Source: Butyriboletus loyo
Lineage: Eukaryota; Basidiomycota; Agaricomycetes; Boletales; Boletaceae
Length of the DNA stretch: 58,056 nt
Direction: 5' to 3'
Assembly (NCBI GenBank): GCA_038093515.1
Contig: JBBPSI010000158.1
Span: forward strand, 1-58,056
The notes under the pieces are model-generated. The model was given only the letters and a program-made list of their open reading frames with translations. It was not told the DNA's origin and did no database searches. This document shows, in pieces, positions 10,637 through 22,725 of this stretch; the stretch's first letter is position 1, and each line of letters starts with the position of its first letter. The translations under genes and the position numbers were made by a program.

Positions 10637-12685
10637 CATGCGACGACATGTCTGCTTGGATTTTACCATGGCTGGCGCTATCTGCTATGAGGTGTGTTCT
10701 AACTGTTCGCTTACCCCAAAAGACTAGACTGAATCATGATACCTTTTGTTTACGTTATTTGGTTTGTCTCTAATTACACTTGAAAGGGCTCGAACGTGAT
10801 GTGTGTGAGTGTGTGAGCGCTCTGCTTTCTCTCTCTCCTCCATTTGTATGCTTGTAGCTTGTAATGTTCACCGTTCCGCTGGCGTTGGGTTATTCGACTC
10901 GTCTTCTTTTGTTGCATATTTTTTTTTCTGTCAGCTTTCATGTCTGTCATTTGTTTCTGCTTCATCATCATTTTCTTCCCAAAACAGATTTATGCTCGCA
11001 TTTACGAGAAAAAAAACAAAAAGGCATATGGAAATGGAAGTCGAACCGCAGGATCCAACATCTTTTTCTTTCTTTTTGTACCAATGGTATTGTGAACCAA
11101 AAAGCTCGTCGTATCTATGCATATCCTTTGCCGTCTTGTTGTTTGTGTCGGCAAGTAAGAGGCGGTGCGTTCGGTGGCCATGCATGCGTTGGCTGCGGAA
11201 CAAAATATCGATGCGAAAACGGTGTTGTTGGGAACGGAGGCGATCGGTCGATTGCTGTGGTTTTGTTCTATGGGGGTGCGAATGAACAAGAGGGGGTGCG
11301 GAGGCGGATGAGGCGGGGGCTCGATCTCGCGCATGATACGTGTTTAAATTTATACTGTGATACGAACTGCGGTATCGACTGACTCACTGGCGAGGGGTTC
11401 AGACGAATCGGGTTTTGTTGGTCCCCCTACTCCCTACTCATGTGGATACGCCATCATCAACGGCAGTTGATCTAGAATGTGGTCATTCTGATATGATGGG
11501 CCGTTCCGGGCTCGAGGTCTCGAGCGGGTGGTGCGTGGCTGCCAAGAGAGCCAACTGATGCTGATGGGCTGATGCTGACTGGTCTGGGGGGGACGCAGAT
11601 TTCATTTGGGCAATGATTAATGACGCTTTCGTGTTCCACCAAGTTATTATAACTCCAAGTGCTAACCACTGTTACCAGCAGACTGCAAACGGGCGAAGAC
11701 GTACTACGGTGGCGAGCGGGGTCAAGCCCCAGCGGAAGTTTATCGGACTCTGTCGCTCGGAAATGGGCGTCGTAACCATGATGGCGGGACCGACCGTGCC
11801 TGAGGGCACTTGTGGTATTATTTGTTTTTCGCTGATAACGTGGACTTGTCTCTAGGTGCTCTTAAAAACGACCGCAACGACCAAGACCGGTGTGTGTGTG
11901 TGTGCGTGCGTGCCCGTACCTCCTGCCGTTGATCCAGTTCATGCACGGCAAAGATGGATGATAATTTGAGTTTGATTGAGCGCAATGCTGAGACCATTCC
12001 GCCATCCTAACCTGACGACCACAATCAAGAAGGAATTTCAAGGTAAACGATTTCCCTCCGTGCGGAGGATCTCTCTGCTTTTTTGCGCGTATGAGATCAT
12101 CGAGCGTTGTCCCAACCTCAAGGATCTGAAGGATCCCTCGTCGAGAGAATCATCACAAGCTGAAAGGCATTTCTCCTCGCGTACCCACCGCCGTTATTAT
12201 AGTGTGAGCGCGACGGCTTCCTGGTCAAGCTGGTGGGGACAAGAAACCGTTTGCTGACACCGCTGACTGAACTCGTGATGCAACAAGTGAGGACCATGGT
12301 GGTGATGAGATAAGGGAGGCCATCAAAGTGTGGCTACGGAGACATCCGCCATCGATGGGTAGCGTGGATCGAGTTGCGAATATTACGACAAATCCAGACG
12401 GGTCTCCAAGAACCCTTGATCAGGCGGACTTGGCTCAACTGAGCGTCCTGACGGTATTATTGTGCTAGACTACCCCAAGGATGTTGGCCAGGTCTGAATC
12501 GAGTGAACAACAACAACAAAATAACAAGGGGACATGAGGCGTTGCTGGATTCATTCGATTGTGGAAGGCTGTTTGTACTGTGGGAGCCAAGTCAGTCGTA
12601 TTGTTTTTTCGGCTTATAAACGCTTTTCTTCCCTCTCCCTCCGTAGTGTCCTCCTCCAGTTCGTTAGTCCTCGGTCTCTGTCGCC
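10637..12685. other. Long intergenic region
   Basis: About 2 kb without a confident gene. It contains T-rich runs at 10915-11075, a (GT)n/(GC)n microsatellite near 11891-11910 and a pyrimidine-rich leader before 12686 that fits the promoter of the next gene. The ORFs at 10809-11382 are T-rich low-complexity translations. One gene remnant is listed separately (11991-12300). Confidence 0.6.
11991..12300 (+). pseudogene. F-box/LRR-like gene remnant
   Basis: The translated frame contains KRFPSVRRISLLFCAYEII followed by ERCPNLKDLKD, which resembles the leucine-rich part of basidiomycete F-box proteins (pattern F-P-S-V-R-x-x-x-L then C-x-x-I-x-x-x-C-P-N-L). No F-box start and no further repeats are visible in the same frame; a second open piece near 12200-12290 (LVGTRNRLLTPLTELV) lies in another phase. 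Probably a decayed or very partial gene. A short intron with GTAAAC at about 12041 is possible. Confidence 0.35.
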
Positions 12686-13285
12686 ATGTCCACCCCCATC
12701 CATGCTGTCCACACCATCCACGGCACCTTCTCTGGTATACCATCATACCCTAGACTTCCAACTCAATCATCCTACTCAACGTACGCCGGCGTCGTAATGG
12801 GCATGCCCGACAGACAACCCCCAGGACTGGCCAAGACTGCATGGCGCGTCGCTCCCGTCTCCACACCCCCTAGCTGCAGGCGGCTCTCCCCACCCGTCGA
12901 CACCCGTCGACAGTCCCCCCCGCACGCAATCATCGCCCAGCCCACCCACTTTCCACACGATGATCCCTTTGACGACCGCCATGCGCTCCCCGTGTGCACT
13001 GCTCAAAACGAGCAGCTCGTGCAGTACCAGCGCACGCGACTGGCGTCGCAGTCCTTTACCGTGAAGATGCCGCGGGCTTCGCATCTGGAGGCGTTGGTCC
13101 GTCAGAGGACGGCTCAGAGGCTCGCGCAGGATCGCGAGGCACGTTGCAGGGCTGTCGCTGGGATTCTGCTGAACAGGGTGCATGCCGTTGGGAAACCGAT
13201 GCGGCGGGCACCGCTCAACCTGGACGTGCCCCGGACGTACAGACGCAGCCGGCTGTCAACGATGCTGACCGTCGACGATCTATAA
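12686..13285 (+). CDS. Unknown 199-residue protein
   Basis: A single exon from ATG 12686 to a stop after TMLTVDDL. The N-terminal half is Pro/Ser-rich and low in order; the second half has a basic helix (SHLEALVRQRTAQRLAQDRE, then AGILLNRVHAVGKPMRR) and a short conserved-looking tail (RRSRLSTMLTVDDL). No family recognised. The pyrimidine-rich 5' flank (12610-12680) and the biased composition support real coding. Confidence 0.6.
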   Translation: MSTPIHAVHTIHGTFSGIPSYPRLPTQSSYSTYAGVVMGMPDRQPPGLAKTAWRVAPVSTPPSCRRLSPPVDTRRQSPPHAIIAQPTHFPHDDPFDDRHALPVCTAQNEQLVQYQRTRLASQSFTVKMPRASHLEALVRQRTAQRLAQDREARCRAVAGILLNRVHAVGKPMRRAPLNLDVPRTYRRSRLSTMLTVDDL

Positions 13286-13820
13286 GGTTGGCTTGTCGTC
13301 TGCTATGTCTGCCGTCGGGTGTCTGACATCTCGTCAGGTGCCATTCGTATTGAACATGGATGTTTTTGGTGGGATCCTCTGTAAAACTGTGTAGCTGTGC
13401 CAATCGATCTGTTATATGCATACGGGACATTTCTGATTAGAAACGAAATACAATAATCGTGTACTTTTTCGGGGGGACAAATTTAGACGGAAGCAAACTG
13501 GCAGTGTGAGGACCTGTTAACCCCTTTTGGCGGAACCAATCAGAGAGGCGATAGCACACTGCCTCCCTCGATGGCCTTCAAGGCGGATGTAGTCATGTTA
13601 GGATCGTTGAAACTGCTCGTGTCATTCCTGTTCATGCTGGCCGACGTCCACAGCACCAAATTCCGATGTTCATCGGCAAAATTACGACCTGCGCACAGGG
13701 GGCGCCCACCGTGGCAGAATCCGAAACTTCTCTCGGCTCAATCCCCCAACGGTCGTGCTCGCGCCGTCCCAACGCCCCCACGACCCCCCTCTATCATCGA
13801 AAGTCCCAGTTCCGAACACG
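13286..13820. other. Intergenic, promoter side of next gene
   Basis: Nothing coding is supported. The ORF at 13571-13846 overlaps the start of the next gene in another frame and has no recognisable content. Confidence 0.5.
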
Positions 13821-14588
13821 ATGAACTTTTCATTGGCACAGGATAGTCCTTTTAATACTGTCCTTGTTTCCCCAGAGGGTCGGGTTCTCTACCGGATAGA
13901 GACGCCGAGTTTTCTCAGTGCGTCCTCGACATCGGCTACGACGACCGTCAAACGAGTGAGCATGGATGGTCTGAGCGAAGCCGAGGTCGGTCGTGTAGTA
14001 TGGCAATCTGGGCGACCTGGTACGGTCGTCGTACACGGCCACGAACTCTACATCACCCGGAGCAAACTCTTCAGTTCGTGAGTGGCTCCCCCCTCCCTCC
14101 CTCCCGTCACGGAGACCGTGTCTTCTTTTTGCTGCTGGTTTTTGACCCTTGCCCTGCCTTTTGTTTTCAAAAAAAAACTTTATATTCTTTCCCTTCGATG
14201 GAAATTGAAAATCAAACAGGTCACGAACGTTTACGGCGCTCAACGGACAATCCTACAAATGGTCGTTTGAAAATGATTCATCGTTGGTACGTGGGATCCA
14301 CCCTTTTTTTTTCGTTTCGCTTCGCATCCACATTCCCTTTGTTCTTTGATCGTTGTGCATGGGATCGTTTTTTTCATTGATGGACGCCTTCCTTCCCTCC
14401 CTTCCGATACATAGATGGCAAGCAACGATAGCAAACAAGCACCCGCAGCGACCTACTTGCCTTCCGCGAGATCAAATCCCGGATTGATCCACATCACGCC
14501 ACACGGACTCACCATCACCGGAGATGTCCTCGTCACGTTTGTCAGCGTCGAAGGCGAACGACGGAACGCCCAGAGGAGGAAAACGTGA
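13821..14588 (+). CDS. DUF6593-type protein
   Basis: Three exons (13821-14077, 14220-14286, 14415-14588) give 498 nt, 165 residues. The order of motifs fits the basidiomycete DUF6593 family as I know it: an N-terminal strand pair (NTVLVSPEGRVLYRIETPS), a TTTVKRV strand, GRVVWQSGRPGTVVVHG, then RTFTALNGQSYKWSFEND across the first two junctions and a last part with GLTITGDVLVTFVSVEGERR. The family has no known biochemical function; it is expanded in mushrooms. The intron between exons 1 and 2 contains an A-rich/T-rich stretch. A second member of the family lies at 38849-39608. Confidence 0.82.
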
Positions 14589-15932
14589 ACCCGGGCCCGA
14601 GCCCGACGTGGGGGTTCCCCCCGAGTCCGAGTCTCCATTGGATTGGGGGGATGTCGATTGTCAAACGGTTGGATGCGTGTTTGTCTTTTGTCTTTTTTTT
14701 TTTTCCTTTTTTTTTCGCTGGTTGGATCTGGGTAAACCTTGCTTTGTCCTTTTTTTTCTTTTCATTCGTTCTCCTCGTCCGTTTTCTCTTCTTTTGTGGG
14801 TGTACGTTTTATACTCCCCCCCCCAATGCTTGTATTCGTATCCTCACACATACCTAAGCGTCACACTTTGCAAATCGACTTTGAACGTTTAAACGGTTGA
14901 ACGACCGACGGAAAAAACGATACCCGATTTGATTCTACTCTTCAGCTGTTCCGACTTTGGTTGGTTAAGGAAGGAAGGACAGGACGGCTCGGGGAGAGCC
15001 CTCTCCCCCCCAAAAGAAAAAAAGAACGAACGAACGAAAAGAAGAGCGTTTCGAAACCGACCGCGCGATCGCGACAACGCCACGCCACGCACACCGTCCA
15101 CGCGCCGGTCACCGCCCAGGCCCAAGTAGTATAACAACGATAACCCAGAGCACTACCATCGGCATATGAACATGAACATGATTTTGAATCCCTCTCGATG
15201 ATGATAATAATAATAATAATAAAAGAGACCGTTTGTGGAGAGTCGTTGAATCGGATCGTCTTTCAAAGGCTGACGCAAAAATAGCAAGGCGAAAAAAGAA
15301 TCGGTATGAATGTCGATGAGAATCCAGAATCGGTTGCGTTCTCCGGCGGATGTTCGAAACGTTCGATGGGGGTGGGAGATCTATATAATGAATATCGTTA
15401 TCCGGCCGATCACGAAGCATGTCAGAGGGTGGTACAAATGTCCACTGCGCGCGCTGAGTCATCTTGCATGCCACGGATCGGCCGACTCGCTTCTCCTGCT
15501 TCACGAAGCATGGTCACGCACGTCTACTACGCTTCCGCTTCGCTTTGAAACGCGATCCAGTCGAGACGTAAAAGACAGCGAGAAACAAAAACGCATGGAT
15601 GGATGTCGTGATAAGCATGTATCAAATGAGCAACGTGGGGCGGTCTGCGGCCCGCGTCCCAGTTTCAGTAAAACGTTGTGTTTGAGCGATAGCGTCCCCC
15701 AACCCGTCTCGTGGATGGACCTGAAACCTGACAGTCGCTGGTTGACGCCGTCGCGCTTGTGTACCAGGTCATCCACTACCAACCCGGACTCCTCCCCCTG
15801 TTCATCTACTTCTACTGCTCCGTCCGAACGGACCGCGCGCGTGGATCGTGTCGTCTGTGCTTCTGTCCGAGACGCATCCGACGTAGCATCCACTTTTATT
15901 CTCCCACTCTACTCCAAATCTTTATCGGGTAT
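14589..15932. other. Intergenic between convergent genes
   Basis: About 1.3 kb between the 3' ends of two convergent genes. It holds poly-T tracts (14690-14765), a C8 run near 14817 and an (ATA)n microsatellite near 15199-15222. The ORFs here (15310-16176 and 15501-15893) are antisense or shadow frames of the transporter end and lack family features. Confidence 0.6.
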
Positions 15933-18596
15933 CTACAAACGTCGTCGGTCAGCACCCCGGAAAGAGACTGGATCGAGTGCCACAAAAAGTACAACGACGC
16001 CACTGACCGGAAGTCGAACGAGGTACGCCACGAACGTCGAACACGCCGTAAGGAAAAACACCGCATGGAGAGAGGCGGCATACGATTCCTTCACAGCACG
16101 CTGTAAATCAGGGGCAAGTCGCCCAACAAGCGCCGCCGAATGCCGAATGCGACTGATCACCTGCGGCAATAAGTAATACTATGACAGTAGCATATGACTT
16201 GACGCTCACCTCATCCGCGTCAGGCGTGTGGATGCGTGTGCGCAATTCCGATTTGAGTTTGGATTGGAAGAGAGCGGACGACACAGCGACGCCGCACACT
16301 TGTCCTGTACACAAAGTCGTTAGGGGTCATTTACAACAAGTGTAGGCCGGTGACTCACCGACGCCGTGGAAAACCTGGGTGAATCCTGTGCCAACAGCCA
16401 TCGAGCCCTCTGTGCATCATCGTGAGTTCGATCTGATCATGTTCATTTCATCTCACCACGCACCGGGCAAATGCGCTAGCAACGCAGCTGATAGTGACAA
16501 TAAAGAAAAGTCAGAAATTGATGTTTTCTACAAAAGAAAACGCGCTCGCTTGCACGTACTCAGCGTCGTTTGCAACATCATAGCGTTTCCAAAGCCAATC
16601 GGGATCTGTCGTTTCCTAGTCAACCTGATGCGACACGGGGGAAAATATTTGGAAAAATCACAATGCCGAACCATGTTTGCAATAGACCCGAGTTTTCGTG
16701 AATGAGAGAAGTCAAGACGCTTCCGATGAACGGAAGGAAGCCAAAAACGACATTGATCGTTTTATATTTTCCCGTGCGATGCATCATCCAACTATTGACC
16801 CGTCAACGCACTCTGAATGCAGCACACACAGGACACGAACGACTCACCCGGCAAGCAGCGATCCGATAGCCATGGCAATGCTATTGGGGAGCAAATGAAG
16901 GCCTTTCGTCGTCACATTTACGTTACGATGCACGTCACGGAAGGGATGTCTCACCTGCTATGGATGCACTCGTCAAGGCCACAGTTTGGAACCACATGGG
17001 GTAAAAATACATGACCGAGAAGTTGGACAGGGCGATGAGAAAGTTGCTTGTCCCCACCAAGACAGGGACGCGCTGCTTCAATAGGGACGGTGCAAGCACA
17101 GGTTCTGGGGCAACCAGCAGCTCCACCAGTACAAATGCAACGGAAAAGGTGCAGGCCAAGCAGAGCGGAATCATGACCCAGGGGTCATCCCACTAAGGCA
17201 AGATCAGATTCTGAAATAGGAAAACGGCAAGGAATATACCGTGTAGTCTTCACTGAACTTCATACTCAGGAACGTCAAGAAAGCTCCCACCTGCCAAAGT
17301 TAATTTGCCCAAAAGTTTGGTTAACGAGAGATAACCACGCACTGCCACCAGGAGTGTGAAGCTGCCACTCCAGTCTACTCTCTTTAGTATGTCCTTCGTG
17401 CTTTTAGCCTTTCCCTGCAGAGATATTTAGGAAGTTGGTCCACAGCCTGTGACGACGAAGCTTACGGGGGTTACGTAGCGCAGATTATATGTGGTTAGAA
17501 CGAGTGATAATGCGAAAAGGGGTAACTGCATGATAAACGCCCATCGCCACCCAAACCTTTTGGAACAAGATAAATTAAGGTTTCGGCAGGGAGAAGCTAG
17601 ACAGTTCTCACCAATCGCTCACAAGACCCCCAACGGGTCCTCCAAGACCCATACCAAGCTAAAAAGAATTGAATGACTCCACATGAAACCCAAAGGAATT
17701 GGAACGTACACCGTTGAATAAAGCGGCAACGCCTTGTGCCAAGCCCCTGGACTGTGCCGTGTATTAATGATCATCACAGCGTAATAATTGAAAACGGAAA
17801 CGGACGCGCAAACTATACATATCACTGATAACGATCCTGAACAATGGGCGTCAAGGTTATATAGCATCCGTACAGCATCCGAAATGTTCCAAAACTCACA
17901 CTGACGTCGTTAGAATACCTCCGCCACCCATACCAGACAGCTACCGGGCGTTGATCTTGCAGTCAGTGCATACAATGGACGGGACATACGAATCTAGCCA
18001 GAGTAAGCATTTCCATATTTTTTGCATACCCACAGGCAGCGGTTCCTAACGCCGAGACGATGACCGCCGTTTGATTGGCACATCTCCGTCCCAAGACATT
18101 GCACAGACGACCGTAAAGCGGGGTAAATGTGCAAGCTGCCAACAGGTATCTGAAGACGATACATCGGTTGGGATTGGATAACGTATTTCATAAGCATTTA
18201 CGATGTTCCCAACCAACTCGCCTCGTTGGACCTGTTGAACTCTGATGAGATGGAGGGAAGCACTGCACCGGAAGTGGTCCATTACGGCCGAATTGAAGAC
18301 AGCATTTAAATACATACAGGTTGCCACCAGGGTGGCTATAGGTTCGATTAGACTGATTCCACACCAAGACAATGGTACATACTGTTTAGAGACTGTCGAA
18401 CGAGGAGAGATCGTCGAAAACGTTTAGATTCATAGATGACACTTACCGAAAGAAACGTAGCGGACCAGAGGCCAGCTAGAATTGCATAACGTGTTGACTG
18501 TGAGATCTCAAGTGGCCCGACAGGCGAACGCGACTGTCTGTCGACTTCGCTGTGTATGCCGAGACCGGATAGCAATGGATCACGTTCTGTTGCCAT
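15933..18596 (-). CDS. MFS transporter, DHA2 (14-TM, Vba-like)
   Basis: Many short exons on the minus strand. The first exon 18596-18447 encodes MATERDPLLSGLGIH and the first helix; the next pieces spell SLNTTLVAT, LLPSISSEFNRSNEASWLG, then AACTFTPLYGRLCNVLGRR and LSGMGGGGILTTSV, which are the N-terminal signatures of DHA2 exporters (motif A and motif C-like glycines). Later exons give GLGGPVGGLVSD, RFGWRWAFIMQLPLF, and WDDPWVMIPLCLACTF with APEPVLAPSLLKQRVPVL. The last exon has SYAASLHAVFFLTACSTF and ends at 15933. The family moves basic amino acids or drugs across vacuolar or plasma membranes. The gene looks intact, but I did not verify every junction. It is convergent with the DUF6593 gene. 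Confidence 0.8.
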
Positions 18597-21352
18597 GTCC
18601 GGCGGGTCAGTGAGCAGTTGGTGATCGTTCAACGATAACACACGGTGGGATTTTCAAGCGTTTGGACCTGCGAACATCTGAGGATGACTCGGGCATTCAA
18701 CGCTGCGCCGGTGTGAATGAGCACAAGCAAAGTAGATTTGATCAGCCAGACGCCGATTATCTCCGACTTTGCCAATGCCGTGCCAGGCCGATTTAGAATC
18801 CACGAGCAGCTGGCTTTGCTGAGGCGCAGGAAGACTTGCTTGTTGACGAGGAATCACAGCGAGCAGGCAGATAGAAGGGCAACAATTGCATTCTCTGGGT
18901 ATGTAAGTACTAGGCCACCCAACGTGACAAGCGCCCATCTAGGTGACCTAAGCGCGTGGTACCGGGCACACGGCCGCCTGGCTTTCGGCTCCGAACACCT
19001 CCAAACAGTCGTAGCCAGGCGGCCGCCTCCATTTGCGTTTGGTGCAGGCGGGGGATCCGTGGCAAGATATCATGACAGGTGTCGCGGCGTCGCCATCCTG
19101 TCTCGACTCTCGAGGTCCACTTGCCTTGATCAAGGTGGCATTTCTAATTCCGCGACATTCGACGTCGTCGGTCTCGTGGCTCTTCGGATCGTGAACATAG
19201 CTGTGCATGACAGCTGGGCAGGACGCGCTGCGGAGAGTAACGCTATCATTGGTCTTGCTGTTTGTCGCACCTTTCAGATGGCTCCGGCATGAACTCTCGC
19301 TTTTGTGTCAATGGACGGATGCTAGAGCTGGTACAATTGGAGGTGTTGCAGCGCCGTCCTATTATCAAGCGGATTTCCCACGCAGCCCTGTCAGCGCTGA
19401 AACACCCGCACTTCGCAGTTATTCTGTTTGAAGTTCAACATGAGGCTATATTGACCCACCAGAGGGAGGTACGGAAGGCAGATCGATCCATTCAGTCCAT
19501 GGCAATTCCCGTAAGCATCGGCGATCCCCTGAACAAGGTTTACCATTCAAAGAATCACCATATCTCCAACACAATTATACCTCGGGAGATCGATCAACCC
19601 AAGACTTCAGGATGCAATACAACCATGCGGGGATGAGCCTTTGTTATATTGCCCAAACCTCCTTTCTGATAACGTTCCATAGACAGGTCGAAAAAGGCAC
19701 CAACTGACAGTTCTTCGCTCGGATCCGAGAGTGACAGGAAGAAAGAGAACTTGGCGCCCATGTGCTCTCCCGCGTGCCGTGCATGATTTATCATCTTATA
19801 CACAGACTTGCGTTGCTCGTATCCTTGGCAGACCCACATCCACCAATTATTGCGATGTCTCAAGCTGAAGGTGAGAAGACGACTATGCCGTATAATTCCT
19901 AATACAAGGTATATCGATTGTCGTATTTGGTATCAATGGTATGACGGGAGATCGGTCTGTTCTTGAATGCCTAGCGACGATATGACTCCGCAACCTATTT
20001 TGTACCTGGTAGCTCGCCTCAACCGTGAATGATTGACGTTGTGTCAGGTTACTTACTCCACGCTGCCGGTACCATGGCCAGGCAACTTGTCCTCCACATG
20101 ACAACGTTTACCCGCGAGGTATGGTGAGTGATCATATAAGCGAACACTCCACTAGGGCCCCAGTGCTCGTGTACCAATGGCAATGGCAGTCGCTACCGCG
20201 ATGGCGTGCGCATTTCCGAATGTATACACAGCACAGCTCCCGTTCAAGCTGTTGTGCCGACAGGGCTCCGACTTCGAAATCGCGTACCGCCAGGTGGTTC
20301 CTTTTCACAACGTCGATGATCGCGCCATCAAGTAAGTTTGGCTTATCTGATCAAGGAACCCGCTTGACCCCCGACTTTATGGGCGTCAGGGTCGTCATGG
20401 GACCCACACATCCGCCGACACAGACTGACAGTCACGTTAGCAGGGTAACAAAAAGAATACAACAGTCCTTCCAAGTGTCCTCTTTCCTGTCAAAACTAGG
20501 CACTGGTGGAGCTAGGCACTGGCGGGAGATTTGGATTGTCCCATGGCGCTCGCCGCTGACCGGATATCGATACCAGAAAAAAAAACAGTGGTGGTGTCCC
20601 TGATCGAACGTATGGTACGCACACAAAGGACCCACTGTACCGCTCACGCTCAGGGAGTTCTCGACGGCTCCCGGAGTTCCGCGTATCTCGCGTACCGACG
20701 TTGTATGGCCGCGTATGGGATTAATATGAATCCGACTTGCGCGGACAGGGACGAGAGCATTGGTTTGGTTTGGCGAAACCCTTCGAGGGGCTCCCGAGAA
20801 GAACAAAAAATAAAAATAAAACCGGTTATCAGCCGCATAGCCTAGGATCAATTTGAATACTGTCAGTCATCCGACTCCGCTTCCATATCTTTTGTTCTCG
20901 ACTGGGTGGCGTAAAATGCAAATTCAATAGACTTTTTCATGAGGGTGTGCGACTGGAAAGGCGTGATGCAATTGCCCTTTCAAAGTTGGTTTGATCTCCG
21001 CGATGGAGGGATCCTGCTCTACTCCGCGTTGGTGGATTCCACAACAAGGCACGAAGAACGAGATTGCTTCCGTTAGGCTCTCCAGTTTATGCAGGGAGCC
21101 AAGAATTACATATATATATTTTTCTTGAATCAACGATACGTATGCAGTACACCAATAGGAGCTATCTCCTCGGCTACAGTCAAGAAACACGGTTAACTAG
21201 GTGATACGCCAACAAATGATTCCAGTTTAGACTATCATTCTGCGCAATCGAGTACGGCGAGCCCGCCGGCGCTCAGTGCCTCATCGCAGCCTGCTGGCAA
21301 GTCGGGCACATGCTATTGATGTTTGGAGCTATGGGAAGGGGATAAGTATCAG
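18597..21352. other. Decayed region, no confident gene
   Basis: About 2.7 kb with many short ORFs in shifting frames. Pieces that look once coding: minus 19594-19863 (EHMGAKFSFFLSLSDPSEEL, then a stop), minus 20040-20110 (HVEDKLPGHGTGSVE before a GTAAGT), and plus 19330-19410 (ARAGTIGGVAAPSYYQADF). They do not join into one model and I recognise no family. A run of degraded gene fragments is the simplest reading. Confidence 0.4.
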
Positions 21353-21803
21353 TTAACAAGCGAAGTCGTCGACCGTACAGTATTGTTGAGGGTACTGCCG
21401 ACTGGTAGCGCAAGGTGAGATCCCAGATCCTTGTCAGTAACAAGAGACCCGAAAAAGACGGGAATCGTACTATTGCCAGCACGTCTGCTTGCATCCGGGG
21501 GGCACACAGTCGCGGGGGTGGTTAGGGCTAAATTTGCAGTTTTGATTCTCGCAAGCGATCTGTCAGGTATGCGGTCAGAGACAGCGACGTGCGTGTGACG
21601 TCCGACTAACAAGCTCTTCGGGCTGCAATGTGAGTCAGTTGAGTCGGCTACCGTCAACGGCGAGGAGTCGCTCGCTTACCAAGGTGAAAGCGTGACCACA
21701 AGACAGGTAAACGTTGCGGACGCTAGATGGCAGGGGCGTGTGAGCGAGGTGGTAACGGCGATCAGCCTCCTGGCAAGAGCACTCACTGTCTCCAGCGGCA
21801 CAT
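21353..21803 (-). CDS. Tiny five-exon Cys-rich protein
   Basis: Exons 21803-21787, 21722-21680, 21622-21611, 21559-21471 and 21401-21353 give 210 nt, 69 residues, in frame across all four introns. The protein starts MCRWRHVRNVYLSCGHAFTL, continues CENQNCKFSPNHPRDC and ends around CWQYRQYPQQY. This matches a small Cys/His-rich protein that I recall as a recurring unnamed family in Agaricomycetes (C-G-H, N-C-K-F-S-P-N-H-P and T-C-W-Q-Y-R blocks). The Cys/His spacing would suit zinc binding, which is inference. One donor (GTTAGT after the 12-nt exon 3) is unusual. The usual final C-x-x-C of the family as I recall it is not seen, so a last exon may be missing or mis-spliced. Confidence 0.7.
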
Positions 21804-22725
21804 CGTGAGCTTTGGGTTTGACTTGACGAGGAGATGTTATAAACTATCAAAGTAGTGACTGAAAAACTTCGAGAAGGGGAGAGAGATGATATGGATGGAG
21901 GGGGGTCGCTACCGCCTTTTATCCTCCAAATAAAGCTATGAAATCATTATTCGGACGGCAACAGCAAAGGACGTACAGGCATGCCAAGGGACACGGTAGC
22001 GTTAAACGCAGTCCGCCACTGGATGAGCACAGATTGCTCAGCCCATCCATAACGAGATGCCGTGCGTCATTTGATAGGGTTTCGCAGAGTTTGTCGTCGA
22101 GAAAGACTAATCGAATTGGAACAAATACAAATCACCCACTGGGTCGTTGGGAGAAACACGGGTCGTTATCCCGGAACGCGCCTCAAATCAGGTCACACGA
22201 AACCTGATAAGTTCGGCGACAGCCACCGATTTGGATAAATGAGAGCTGTCAGAGGGTTGAGCCGTTACAAAACCTGATTGGACATGCAACCCCTGGCCCA
22301 TAAATCTTGAGGGCGAGGTTAAGCAGCGAAATGAATTCGTAAATTGTCATCGTAGGGGTGACTTGGAGGGTACTAAACCCTCGCTGCCGTCAGTTTGGTG
22401 CATCCCCCTGCATATGACTGTAACGGGTCCGGAAAGATGAGGGAGCTGCATGCCATAACCATATCCATATTAACGGGGAACTTTTCGTCGTGAGCTGGAG
22501 CGAATTCGTATTGATTGAACCGATTTGAAAGGACATCCATCGTGCAAGTGGCTGTCAAGCATCGTTAGGTTCCAAGCTCGTGGGCCAGGGTGATCGTCCC
22601 GAATGAAACTCTATTGAGCGCCTTTCAGCTGACTAATACAGTTCTTTGGCATGACCGCTCCGTGTGTATAAGTAGCACTCCCAGGCTCTATCATCACAAG
22701 TGCATTGCACCATTGGACAGGTGCA
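21804..22725. other. Intergenic, no gene seen
   Basis: Short ORFs only (for example 21938-22207). Nothing recognisable. The first 200 bases are the promoter side of the minus-strand Cys-rich gene. Confidence 0.5.

Noticed and set aside
10809..11382. ORFs rich in Phe, Ser and Cys
   Set aside because: They translate T-rich low-complexity DNA; no conserved blocks.
15310..16176. 288-codon plus-strand ORF
   Set aside because: Antisense to the last exon of the DHA2 transporter and its 3' flank; arginine/serine-rich.
18717..19292. 191-codon plus-strand ORF
   Set aside because: Some stretches look protein-like, but frames break and no family is recognised; kept only as decayed region.
20121..20603. 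160-codon ORF
   Set aside because: Trp/Arg/Ser-rich, typical of a chance frame.
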